45,000 bases of DNA from Symbiodinium natans (taxonomy: Eukaryota > Sar > Dinophyceae > Suessiales > Symbiodiniaceae): NCBI GenBank assembly GCA_905221605.1, contig CAJNDS010002222.1, positions 325,373 to 370,372 on the forward strand, written 5' to 3'. A program made the position numbers and the translations under genes. The notes beneath the pieces are model-generated. The model worked only from the letters and a program-made list of their open reading frames with translations. It made no database searches and was not told the origin of the DNA. Numbering within the stretch: position 1 is the first letter of the stretch; the number at the start of each line of letters is the position of its first letter. This document shows positions 17,416 through 27,000 of the stretch, piece by piece.

Positions 17416-17841
17416 TGTCTAGCATTCAGGGTTCAGGTGTATGGGGCTTTGCGAAGTTTCGGTGTGGGGTTGAGGGTGTCTGGCATGTAGGGTTTAGGGG
17501 ATTGGCGTGTGTAGGGTTTAACTATCGAGGTTGATGGTTTAGGGAGTCTAGTGCTTGGGGCTTAGGGCTTCTAGGGTGTATTGAAGCAGACAGTCCCGAA
17601 CCCCTCAATCCCAAATCCTAAACCCCACAGTCGCTGCCAGGCCCCCTAAGAGAAACACCGAACTTATGTTTTTTAATCTATGTAGCATATTTTATTATGT
17701 GCTTTTTGTTGGGGGGGGCTGGTCCTGGCGGCGGGGGGGGGGGGGGTGTTGCTCAACGACCACAATCCCTTAATGGTCCTGATCGCGTAAGGCGCCCGAA
17801 AAGAAGGGCCCATTATGAGCTAAGACTCCATCCCCCCCCAG

Positions 17842-17869
17842 CAGAAGGCTCCCCACTTCGAATCGTTTG
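17842..17869 (+). CDS. Mini-exon QKAPHFESF
   Basis: CCCCCCAG|CAG ... TTTG|GTTTAGGG; reads QKAPHFESF. Short, supported by clean splice edges with a telomeric donor. Confidence 0.35.
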
Positions 17870-17879
17870 GTTTAGGGTT

Positions 17880-18125
17880 CAGGGACTTTAGGGACTTTAG
17901 GGACTTTAGGGGCTTTGGGGGCTTTAGGGACTTTAGGGACTTTAGGGACTTTAGGGACTTTAGGGACTTTAGGGACTTTAGGGACTTTAGGGACTTTAGG
18001 GACTTTAGGGACTTTAGGGACTTTAGGGACTTTAGGGACTTTAGGGACTTTAGGGACTTTAGGGACTTTAGGGACTTTAGGGGCTTTAGGGGCTTTAGGG
18101 GCTTTAGGGGCTTTAGGGACTTTGG
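17880..18125 (+). repeat. 9-bp minisatellite TTTAGGGAC / TTTAGGGGC
   Basis: About 27 units of a telomere unit extended by two bases. The period is a multiple of three, so both strands are open (LGT and KVP repeats); these frames are artefacts. It lies directly upstream of exon 18142-18232. Confidence 0.95.
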
Positions 18126-18141
18126 GGAGTTTTGGAGACAG

Positions 18142-18232
18142 GCGGCTGCGGTTGCGCTTCACTGCCGGCTGGCCTAGCACTCCGCCCGAGATCTACATCG
18201 GAGGCAGTGACGCCTTTGGGGGGCTCAACTGG
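18142..18232 (+). CDS. Exon with WPSTPPEIYIGGSDAFGGLN
   Basis: GGAGACAG|G then RLRLRFTAGWPSTPPEIYIG and GSDAFGGLNW, ending AACTGG|GTTTTGG at the first base of element B copy 2. PPEIYIGGSDAFGG resembles the cis-Pro/GG core of glutaredoxin-like folds, a weak resemblance only. If element B is spliced GT-AG, TAA follows one codon later. Confidence 0.5.
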
Positions 18233-18337
18233 GTTTTGGAGTACTTTTCTTTAATGCGTTTGTTGGTTCTGGGTTCCTGTTCTCGCTACTTATGCCTGAA
18301 AGGCAAATACATTTTTCAAGGGTCTACTCCCAAGTAG
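18233..18337 (+). mobile_element. Element B copy 2 (introner-like)
   Basis: Same orientation and order of blocks as 2744-2851: GTTTTGGAGTAC at the start, GGTTCTGGGTTCCT and GCTACTTATGCCTG inside, AGGGTCTACTCC near the end and AAGTAG at the terminus. Both copies start directly after an exon. Confidence 0.65.
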
Positions 18338-18620
18338 GCTTAAGGGTGTCCGGGTGTGAGGTTTTTCAGGGTCTGCAGAGCTTGTGAGCCTAATCCCTAG
18401 ACGCTCCACCCTGTTTCAGTCCAAGCGATCTACCCTAAACCCTAAACCCTAAACTCTGGGCCTAGGCCGCCCCCCTATATAACCGCCTCCCGACCCCTGA
18501 ATTGAAACTGAATATTTTTTAGAAGTGGACGGTTGTCTGAGTTTAGGCCTAAACCCTAAAAGGAATAGGTTTGGGTGGCTTTGCCGCCTTGGACGGTGTG
18601 GGGTGGGAGAAAAGTGTTCG

Positions 18621-18679
18621 ATGGCCCTCCGCAATCGGGCCAAAGCTGCTCTTCGCACCTCACGAAGCTTTCGAGCTTG
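18621..18679 (+). CDS. Possible first exon with mitochondrial targeting peptide
   Basis: ATG 18621 reads MALRNRAKAALRTSRSFRA and leaves two bases before GAGCTTG|GTCCG. The Arg/Ala/Ser-rich, acid-free start is typical of a mitochondrial presequence. It joins in phase to 18783-18855 (giving RAW-HSSIAAEAS). Upstream, ATTTTTTAG at about 18515-18523 could be a trans-splice acceptor. The downstream gene could be the oxygenase or a separate protein. Minus-strand frames are also open here. Confidence 0.45.
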
Positions 18680-18782
18680 GTCCGAAACCTAACCTTCACA
18701 GCATCTACGCCCTATCACAGCAAACCCTAAACCCTAAACCCTAAACCCCAAACCCCCTAAATAGGTGAAAGTTGGGTGTCAG

Positions 18783-18855
18783 GCACTCCTCCATCGCAGC
18801 TGAGGCCTCGACACCCGAACCACCAAGCCCCGGAGTTACACTTCCTAAAAAACAG
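18783..18855 (+). CDS. Exon HSSIAAEASTPEPPSPGVTL
   Basis: GGGTGTCAG|G, then HSSIAAEASTPEPPSPGVTL and PKKQ, donor AACAG|GCCTTTTGG (GC). In phase with 18621-18679 and with 19112. Pro/Ser-rich linker. Confidence 0.5.
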
Positions 18856-19045
18856 GCCTTTTGGGGTTTAGGGTTTGGGGGTTTAGGGTTTAGGGTTTAG
18901 GGTTTAGGGTTTGGGGTTTGGGGTTTAGGGTTTACGGTTTCCCTAAACCCTAATCAGCAGGCCTTTTGGGGTTTAGGGTTTGGGGGTTTAGGGTTTAGGG
19001 TTTAGGGTTTGGGGTTTGGGGTTCGGGGTTTAGGGTTTACGGTTT
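18853..19045 (+). repeat. Tandem duplication (period about 105 bp) of a donor-array segment
   Basis: CAGGCCTTTTGGGGTTTAGG occurs at 18853 and again at 18958, each followed by the same order of TTTGGGGG, TTTAGGG, TTTGGGG and TTTACGG units. The left copy is the exon end and GC donor; the right copy repeats it inside the intron. Confidence 0.75.
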
Positions 19046-19111
19046 AGGGTTTAGGGTTTAGGGTTTAGGGTTCGGGATATTTCACATATTTTCCCTCAAA
19101 TGGGGTTCCAG

Positions 19112-19233
19112 AGGATCATGCCTCGGAATGTTTGTCAGAGAGGTTTCAGGGCCATCCTAGAAGCCGGCAGGCACCTAGAGTCTCTCAAAATGTTCCTTCT
19201 GCTTGGCAAAGAAAAAGCCCAGTTGAAACCAGG
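19112..19233 (+). CDS. Exon NVCQRGFRAILEAGRHLESL...
   Basis: GGTTCCAG| then RIMPRNVCQRGFRAILEAGR, HLESLKMFLLLGKEKAQLKP, donor CCAGG|GTTTAGGG. Strong coding character; the donor is the first unit of an array that makes up most of the 97-bp intron. Joined in phase to 19331 (LKPG-GVGEILVAG). A start at ATG 19101 (MGFQ) is an alternative. Confidence 0.6.
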
Positions 19234-19330
19234 GTTTAGGGTTTAGGGTTTAGGGTTTAGGGTTTAGGGTTTAGGGTTTAGGGTTTAGGGTTTAGGGTTT
19301 AGGGTACCTAGTATGGGGTCAGCTTCTAAG
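19234..19330 (+). repeat. Intron mostly made of (TTTAGGG)n
   Basis: 97 bp between two phase-matched exons. The first 72 bp are about ten perfect TTTAGGG units and the first unit gives the GT; the end is CAGCTTCTAAG. The best single example of a telomeric intron in the window. Confidence 0.65.
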
Positions 19331-19930
19331 GGGAGTTGGCGAAATCCTAGTTGCTGGGGAGCCCCAGCCCATGGCGGCCATGTCACTGGAAGTTGAGCGC
19401 ATCCAAGCGTTGGCTGTTGAACGATCAGGTTCCCTGGTGGTTTCGCTGCCTTCGCTGCCGTGGGCCGCGGATGTCCTTTCCGATGAGCTCAAGCACTCAC
19501 TGCACCGCTGCACTGTTCAAAGTTCTCGTGAGCCCCTCCGCCTCTCCGCGGAAAAGGCACCGACGCTTGGTCTCTCAACTCTGCTGCGATTGAGGAACTC
19601 TCGTGCGGTTGAGTTTACAACGCTGCAGCCGGGATGGCGTCGATGGTACCGTGAGTTCAGGGCCGATTCTGCTGTTGCCAGTCAACATGCCCAACTACAT
19701 CGCACAGGATGGCTTCCACCGCCTGGCCGATACAGATGTCAGGCTATGGCTATCGCTGCAGAGGCCCGTGCTCGTTGGTTCCTGGACGCTGGGTGGCTCC
19801 GTATCTGTCAGCATGCTCTTGTGAGGCGCTAGGCTTGGCACTGCACGAGGTCAGCGAGCTCATCAACAAATGGTTGTGTGCTTACAGCGAGTGGGTTGAT
19901 GTCCTGGTCCGAGCGCTGAAAGCGGACGTG
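19331..19930 (+). CDS. Long coding block in three successive frames
   Basis: Frame 1 (19332-19650) reads GVGEILVAGEPQPMAAMSLE, VERIQALAVERSGSLVVSLP and more. Frame 2 (19663-19821) reads PILLLPVNMPNYIAQDGFHR, LADTDVRLWLSLQRPVLVGS. Frame 3 (from 19826) reads ALGLALHEVSELINKWLCAY, SEWVDVLVRALKAD. Each is convincing. The two shifts coincide with GTGAGTTCAG (19651-19660) and a four-base TGAG (19822-19825). These are either scars or frameshifts (pseudogene). Unidentified protein. Confidence 0.5.
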
Positions 19931-20000
19931 TCAGAAGTGTCAGAAGTGTCAGAAGTGTCAGAAGTGTCAGAAGCGTCAGAAGTGTCAGAAGTGTCGAAGT
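19928..20000 (+). repeat. 9-bp minisatellite GTGTCAGAA
   Basis: About eight units in frame with the preceding coding block (SEV repeats). Could be translated or lie at an intron start. Confidence 0.85.
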
Positions 20001-20147
20001 GTCACTTGAGTAGACCTGTTGCGCTCTCGTCTTCGTCTTCCGGGAAAAAAGATCAGTGCTCAGTGCCTGCGCGTAGCTGCTTGTTGCCTAGCCAAACCAG
20101 CACCCCCGCACTTAAACCTAAACCCGAAACCCTAAACCCTTCTGCAG

Positions 20148-20281
20148 AGTTGGCCCTTCATTTGACCCTCGAACCCTACTGCCGGCAGTGCAGGCCAACT
20201 GGCCTTTGCCCTGGTTGCAAGAAATCGGAGCCCGCCCAAGGCAGGCTAGGGATTTCATTTACCGTTGATGCAACTGGGTGG
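20148..20281 (+). CDS. Exon with CxxC-x5-CxxC zinc-ribbon-like motif
   Basis: CTTCTGCAG| then LALHLTLEPYCRQCRPTGLC, PGCKKSEPAQGRLGISFTVD, ATGW, donor TGG|GCTTAGGGC (GC; the donor is the first unit of the TTAGGGC array). The pattern C-RQ-C-x5-C-PG-C suggests zinc binding. In phase with 20708. Confidence 0.6.
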
Positions 20282-20285
20282 GCTT

Positions 20286-20500
20286 AGGGCTTGGGTTTAG
20301 GGTTTAGGGTTTAGGGTTAGGGTTTAGGGCTTAGGGCTTAGGGCTTAGGGCTTAGGGCTTAGGGCTTAGGGCTTAGGGCTTAGGGCTTAGGGCTTAGGGC
20401 TTAGGGCTTAGGGCTTAGGGCTTATTAGGGCTTAGGGCTTAGGGCTTAGGGCTTAGGGCTTAGGGCTTAGGGCTTAGGGCTTAGGGCTTAGGGCTTGGGG
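20286..20500 (+). repeat. (TTAGGGC)n variant telomeric array
   Basis: About 28 units of a homogenised variant, beginning at the donor of exon 20148-20281. Confidence 0.95.
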
Positions 20501-20523
20501 CCGAGGGCGTAGGGCTCAGGGCT

Positions 20524-20620
20524 TAGGGCTGAGGGCTGAGGGCTGAGGGCTGAGGGCTGAGGGCTGAGGGCTGAGGGCTGAGGGCTGAGGGCTGAGGGCT
20601 GAGGGCTGAGGGCTGAGGGC
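20524..20620 (+). repeat. (TGAGGGC)n variant array
   Basis: About 13 units, next to the TTAGGGC array and differing by one base. Reverse-strand SPQPSAL frame is an artefact. Confidence 0.95.
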
Positions 20621-20707
20621 TTAGGGCTTAGGGCTTGGGTTTGGGGTAGGTTCAGGGTTGCGGCGTCAGGGCTTGGGTTGACAGGGTTTAATCCTGTCAA
20701 AGCGCAG

Positions 20708-20740
20708 CAGGCTCGCAGCATCGAGTTCCTCGCGCAAAGG
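20708..20740 (+). CDS. Exon QARSIEFLAQR
   Basis: AGCGCAG| then 11 codons QARSIEFLAQR, donor AAAGG|GTTTAGTG. Phase 0 to both neighbours (20148-20281 and 21020-21089). Confidence 0.45.
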
Positions 20741-21019
20741 GTTTAGTGTTCACTTCGCTTTAATAAACCCCCCTACCCCTTGGAAAGATTGAATCAATCA
20801 ATCTTTCGGCAGGGAGTTATACTTGCAGCGGGTTTCGGCTTTAAAGAGGCTGTAATCTGTTTTGTTCTGGGCTTGTTGTTGTGGGACCTTCTGAGTTTTT
20901 GTCTGGGAATTTGTTTTTTGCTACTTGCTGGGGGGAAGTGATTAAAGCCAAGGCAAACATTAGATTGTCGGGTATAGGCCATCTTCCCGCCAGCTTCTAA
21001 AAATCCATCTTCTTGCAAG

Positions 21020-21089
21020 GGCCTGGGAGTGGCGGCACATTTCGATGCTGTGGACACTGTGAACCGCTGTGAAGACATGCTTGGATGGG
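21020..21089 (+). CDS. Oxygenase region exon: GLGVAAHFDAVDTVNRCEDM
   Basis: TCTTGCAAG|GGC, 23 codons, donor ATGGG|GCTGAAG (GC). Joins in phase to 21110 across only 20 bp (GCTGAAGTAGGGCTTGGCAG), an unusually short intron or scar. Confidence 0.5.
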
Positions 21090-24000
21090 GCTGAAGTAGG
21101 GCTTGGCAGCTATGCCCTACACCCCGAACCAAGAGCAGGTGTTCTGGGACACTTTCCTGGCTTCGAAGGCGTCATCGGGTCCCTTGGCCTTGCAGGACAT
21201 CCTTGACCTTAAGCCCGACCTGAGAGAAACAAAGCTCTATCACCTGGAAGCCCAAAAGCCTCGAAACCTGCAAAATCCTGATGCCTAGGCCCCAGCATAC
21301 GCTTAAAGCCCTCTAGAAGCCAGCCATCCTCGAGGTGGTGCAAGCCTACGGGCCCGTAGCCTGAGGTTTTGAGGCTCAAGGTTTTTTTTTTAAGGTTTAG
21401 GGCCCTCTCATGACAATACAGGCACCCGTCCTCCCTAATTGCCATCGCGGCAAAATTCTGAAGATTTCGGGTTTTCGTGGAGGTGACCTATTACCACCCC
21501 CCCCCCCCTCGCCCACCCCCTTGGGAGGTAGTTTTTCAGCGGCCCTATGGCTGTTTGTAGGCTTGGAGGGCATACCTAGTATCAAAGCTTCTTTTGGATG
21601 GCCAGCCTAGAAGTCATCGGGGTTAAGTTTCTATAGAGTTTTTGTGCATCTAGGGCTCCAGGGTATTGTGTTTGGATTTAGCTTTCTAAGGGGCTTTTTG
21701 GGTCTTAGGGTGCTTTAGACGTTTGCGAGCTCGATGCCCCAAATGCCCGCCAGGACTTTGTGGTACTTTACCGTAACTTTAGATCCTTACCTTTTTTGGG
21801 TTTATTGGGTTTCTGAGTAAGGCAGCTAAATGTTTAATTTATAGCTACCCTCCTGAGTGCAGCCAAGAGGAGTTGTTGGAGCATCTGCGCCGCTTCTTGT
21901 TGGAGCCGGCGAACTACCTTGGCATGCCCGAACAGGACCCGGCCATTGATGGAAGTTCTGAGCAAGTTAAGATTTCGGCTCGGTGTCCAGGGTTTCGGTT
22001 GCAGGAAAAGGGGTCTATAGAGTCTAGAGGATATTTTACCCCTTGTGGGTTTTACGAGGCTTCCTTTTTAAAACATGTTTGACAGGGCGTTGCCTGGGAT
22101 CTGAAGCTCCCCGCCCCCTATCCACAAGAAGGCCCTTGATCAAGACTTGCGCCTCATCACGGCAAGTCTTGAGCCCCGAACCCTAAGCCCCAAACCTTAC
22201 ATAAGCCCTAAGTCCAAAGCCCCAAAACCCTAAACCCCGAAACCCTAAGCTTCAAACCGGGCCGCTAACCCGAGCCTCACGCAAGGACGCTGAAGAAGGT
22301 TCGCCGTCCCTGGAGGCGGACCTTGGGTTTTTAGGGGTTGAAGGGCTTTAGGGGTTTAAGGGCTAAAGGGTCTCAGGGGTTTAGGGTTTTAGGGGTTTAA
22401 GGGTTTAAGGGTTTTGGGGTTTTAGGGTTCCAGGGCTTCGCGTTTTTAGGGGTTGAAAGGTTTAAGGGTTTGAGTGTTGTAGGGTTTAAGGGTTTTAGGG
22501 TTGTAGGGTTTTAGGGTCTCAGTTATAATGGGGTGCAAGGGTTTAGTGGTTTAGGGGCTTGAGGTTGAGGGTTTAGGGTTCCGTTTTTCCTTTCTTTGCG
22601 TCCATTCGTCGCCCACAATTGTGGGTTGCTGAGTTCAAAGGCACGGCGTCTCCACTCCTGGATGCGCGATGCCGCGCGGGTCAACGCCAAGCGCCTGGAC
22701 GTCATCAAGAAGTACCGCAAGCAGGCCTAGACACCTGGGTTGCCGTCTGATGGTAGCACCCTTTAACAAACCCTAAACCCTAAACCCTAAACCCTAAACC
22801 CTAAACCCTAAACCCTAAACCCTAAACCCTAAACCCTAAACCCTAAACCCACTCTAAGCACCTCTACACCCACCGCTGGCCCACCACAGGCTTTGCATGC
22901 GCAGCTCTTCGACGAGCACCGTCCTCTCCAGGCTGGCACTGTGTAATGCCCTCCCCCTAATAAAAAACCCTAAACCCCTGAACCCTAAACCCTAAACCCT
23001 AAACCTCCCCAGGAGGAGTGGTTCGTCCCGGAGACCTGGTCGGCGCTGAGGGCCTTGCACACTGGTGACGCCCAGCTGGGCCGCGCGCTGCTGACGGAGC
23101 ACGCGACTGGGGAGGCCACTTTGGGAGGTTTAGGGTTTAGGGTTTAGGGTTTAGGGTTTAGGGTTTAGGGTTTAGGGTTTAGGTTTTAGGGTTTAGGGTT
23201 TAGGGTTTAGGGTTTAGGGTTTAGGGATTAGGGTTTAGGGTTTAGGGTTTAGGGGTGTTGGTTTTTTTTTTGGGGGTGGGAGGCTGGGGGGATTGGTTGA
23301 GTCTGTGGATGTATCCTACATGATGATGGGTTCACAGGGTGTAGGGCCCTTAAGCTTTGTAGGGTTCAGGGGTGTGGGATTTAACTCATCGCCTCAGCTT
23401 GAGTGAGGTTTCGGGGGCTACAGCATGTTCAGCCCAGACTCCTAAACCCTAAACTTCCCTAAACTTGTTCTCGTAGGGTTTAGGGTTGAAGGTTTAGGGT
23501 TTAGGGTTTAGGGTTTAGGGTTTAGGGTTTAGGGTATTCATCCATCCCTTGCTCCTTTTTCAATGACACGCGCGCGAGCCACGCGCCGCAGCGTCGGAGG
23601 TCTACTCGTTTCCCCTCTTCACGGACGCCTTCTGCGGGCTCCTGCTCGAGGAGATCTTCAACTTCTACAAGAGTGGGCTGCCTGCCAGGTGGGCCGAAGT
23701 CCTAAGCCCTGAGCCCTAAACCCTAAACCCTAAACCCTAAACCCTAAACCCTAAACCCTAAACCCTAAACCCTAAACCCTAAACCCTAAACCCTAAACCC
23801 TAAACCCTAAACCCTAAACCCTAAACCCTAAACCCTAAACCCTAAACCCTAAACCCTAAACCCTAAACCCTAAACCCTAAACCCGAATCAGGAGGCTCAA
23901 TCACTTCGAAGGTTATCCCCCCTTGAGTCGTGATCTCAGTATGCAAATCCGAGAACTGACATGAATAGGTCCTGCAAAAAGTACTTCCGGGAGGACGGGG

Positions 24001-27000
24001 TTGCATAGGGCTGTGTGGCTTTACCCTAAACACTGCACCATAAACCCTAAATCCTATACCCTAAACCCTGAAAATCTTCGGGCTTCAAGGTTCAATTGGT
24101 CGCTACGCCTGAAAGCCCTGAGCCTGACTGAGGTTTGTGGGATCTTGGATCCTAAACCCTAAACCCTAAACCCTAAACCCTAAACCCTAAACCCCAAGAC
24201 CCCTGATTCTCTCGACTCCTAAACACCCCTGCAGCCCCTAAGGCCCCCAAGGCCCCATGACCCTGAGCCCACCGGGAAGCCCTATAAACCCTAAACCCTG
24301 AACCCGAATCCCTAAACCCTAAGTCCAAGCCCGAAACCCTCAACCCTCAACCCTAAACCCGAATCCCCAAACCCTAAACCCAAACCCTAAACCCTAAACC
24401 CTAAACCCTAAACCCTAAACCCTAAACCCTAAACCCTAGCCCTAAACCCTAAACCCCCGAAGGCGTCCGAACAGCATGAACAACTATGGGATCATCCTGG
24501 GTGATATCGGCCTCGAGCCCTTCATCGACAAGTTGCAGGAGCTCCTGCAGCCGTTGGGCCGCTTGGTCCGAGAGGGTTTAGGGTTTAGGGTTTAGGGTTT
24601 AGGGTTTAGGGTTTAGGGTTTGGGGTTTAGGGTTTCGGGTTTCGGGTTTGGGGTTTAGGGTTTGGGGTGTAGGGTTAAGGGTTTTGGGTTTTGGGTTTTG
24701 GGTTTAGGGTGTAGGGTTTAGGGTTTAGGGTTTATGCAAACACAAGTGGGTTTGTGAAACCCAGCTCCCACCTCGAATCTTGCAAGGGGTTCGCAACCCC
24801 GCATATCTTTAGCTATTTTAGGTCTTCGCTTCTTGGGGGTACCTCTTTGTGTGATGCGGTTGCCCTATGATAAACACCACCCAAAGCCCCAAACCTCATT
24901 TGGGGGGGTTCAGGGTTCCGGGCCAACAAAGGGGCTTGGGTTTAGGGCTTAAGGTTTGGGGTTCTTGTACGAGGGCTTCCGGGTTGGAGTTTAGAGTTAG
25001 GGCTTCTTCAAGGGGTTGGATCCTAGGGTTGGGGGACTCTGCAGAGAACAGCCCCCCTAACCCCAAAGCCCTTAGCGAATAGCATCCCTAAACCCTAAAC
25101 GCTACACCCTACCAAACCCCTAAAGACGCCCACCCTAACCCCAGTAAGGGGCACGAGCTAGTATCTTCGGGGTGCGAGCTTGTATCCCTTGATACGGAGG
25201 TACTCGTAGCACCTCAAACCCTAAACCCTAAACCCTAAACCCTAAACCCTAAACCCTAAACCCTAAACCCTAAACCCTAAACCCTAAACCCTCTAAGGGC
25301 TCAGGGTCTAAGGGTTTAGGCTGTGGACTTTTAAGGGTTGAAAGTTCAGCTTTCAGGGCGTTTAATGTCAAGGGCGTTTATGGTCAAGAGTTTCGGAGAT
25401 GTAGGATTTCCCAGTGTTGGGTCTAGGGTTCATGCAGCGTTCCGAGTTTTACGTTTAGAGTTGTTTGTTATATTTTTTTTCTTTTTTTTTTTTTTTGGGG
25501 GGGGGGGGGGGGGTAGGGTGGAAGTCTTCTTTTATGCGAAGCTCCAGCGAGCCACAGGACAGGAGTTGTTCCAAGCACCGGGTAGCCTCTGGGACGGCCA
25601 CCACTGCTTCATTGTGCGCCGCTCGGGCTCAGATTTCTGGGCTCAGGCTACTTCCTGCGACTCTATTCAGGGTTTTGGTGTTTTGGGATTCGTTAGGGAT
25701 TTTAGGGTTTTTGGGGTTTTTAGGGAGTCTATTTCCCAACAGTTAGTAGTAACTACCCCTGAATTGGTAGGTAGAACCCATAAAACTGTAAGTAAAGAGA
25801 GTCCCAGGCAGAGTTTAGAAAGCTTGGCGCTGGCAGGGATATTAGTGCTTACAGGGGTTCAGTGTGCCCCAAATAGAAAAGAACCCCCTGAAGGGACCCC
25901 CAAGAAGGGTACCCCTATTCTCGGAAACCCCCACGTGTCTTGCGGAGTAGCCAACGCAGACGCTGTGCTGGATGCAAGAAGCCCTCCATGTCTGCTGACC
26001 TTGCAGCGGTTTAGGGTTGGGGGTTTAGGGTTTAGGGTTTTAGGGTTTTTGGGTTTTTGGGTTTTTGGGTTTTTGGGTTTTTGGGTTTTTGGGTTTTTGG
26101 GTTTTTGGGTTTTTGGGTTCTTGGGTTTTTGGGTTTTTGGGTTTTTGGGTTTTTGGGTTTTTGGGTTTTTGGTTTTTGGGTTTTTGGGTTTTGGGGTTTT
26201 TGGGTTTTTGGGTTTGGGGTTTTGGGTTTTGGGCTTTTGTTGGGGGTTGGGTTTTGCGGTGCAGCCTTTTTGAAGGGCTCAACCCGCGGGTCGCCAAAAT
26301 GTACAAGTGAAACATGACGGAAGCAACATGTGGGGTCGGAATAATTTCTAATAGTATTTCTTGTGGCCCCTTTGTAATTATCTCATAACAACCACTCACT
26401 CACTCACAGGCTCTGAGGCGTCCAAACTGTCCATGTCTCGCAGTGACACCGTAGAGACAACGCTACACACATACCTCCGCTACAGCGGGCGCCTCATACA
26501 GAGGCGATCTGCGGGTCCTGTGACCCGGCTCAAGATCTAGTCGGGCCACAAAGGCACTAACAACCACGAAAAAACTCTATTCTAACTATAAGACGCCTGT
26601 GTTATAGCCGTGACAACAGTCACCACCCTCGCGAGTGCACATGCCTTGCAAGCACTGGATTTGCCTGGGTTTGGGGTTTAAATGTCCTGAATCCCAAACA
26701 TCCTCAGACGCAGCATGCTTCCGAGGCTACCGCGAGGGTGAGGATCTGGGCCTCGATATGCACACCGATGACTCGGAGACCTGAAAGAATATCGGAAATT
26801 TCGGTTCAGGCACGTGCTTCCGAACCCTACACCCTGCAAAGCATCTGTGTACAGTTCGAATGGAATATCCTAGAACCCAAATTTTTTGAAGAAAAGATCA
26901 GTCATCAGGGCGTGGTAGGCTGCAAAGGGAGCATCGGGGCTTCAGGCAACCAGCAATAAGCGCCAACCCGACGCTCTGAGCCCTAAAAAACTGCATACCC

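Noticed and set aside
17872-18337. LGT-repeat (plus) and KVP-repeat (minus) proteins
   Set aside because: Both come from the 9-bp minisatellite, which cannot contain stops in these frames; opposite strands cannot both be coding and neither has coding-like variation.
18475-18483. TATATAA as a TATA box for the 18621 start
   Set aside because: Dinoflagellate promoters are not known to use a standard TATA box, and the word is short.
20488-20721. SPQPSAL-repeat minus-strand frame
   Set aside because: Translation of the TGAGGGC array.
22523-22720. Minus-strand 65-residue frame
   Set aside because: Antisense to the strongly supported oxygenase exon at 22641-22724.
25338-26273. 311-residue continuous frame
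   Set aside because: Only 25576-25617 of it matches the oxygenase; the rest crosses a poly-T/poly-G tract and the TTTTTGGG array and is intron sequence that happens to be open.
26040-26399. LGFWVFGF and KPKNPKTQ proteins
   Set aside because: Translations of the 8-bp TTTTTGGG array in several frames and on both strands.
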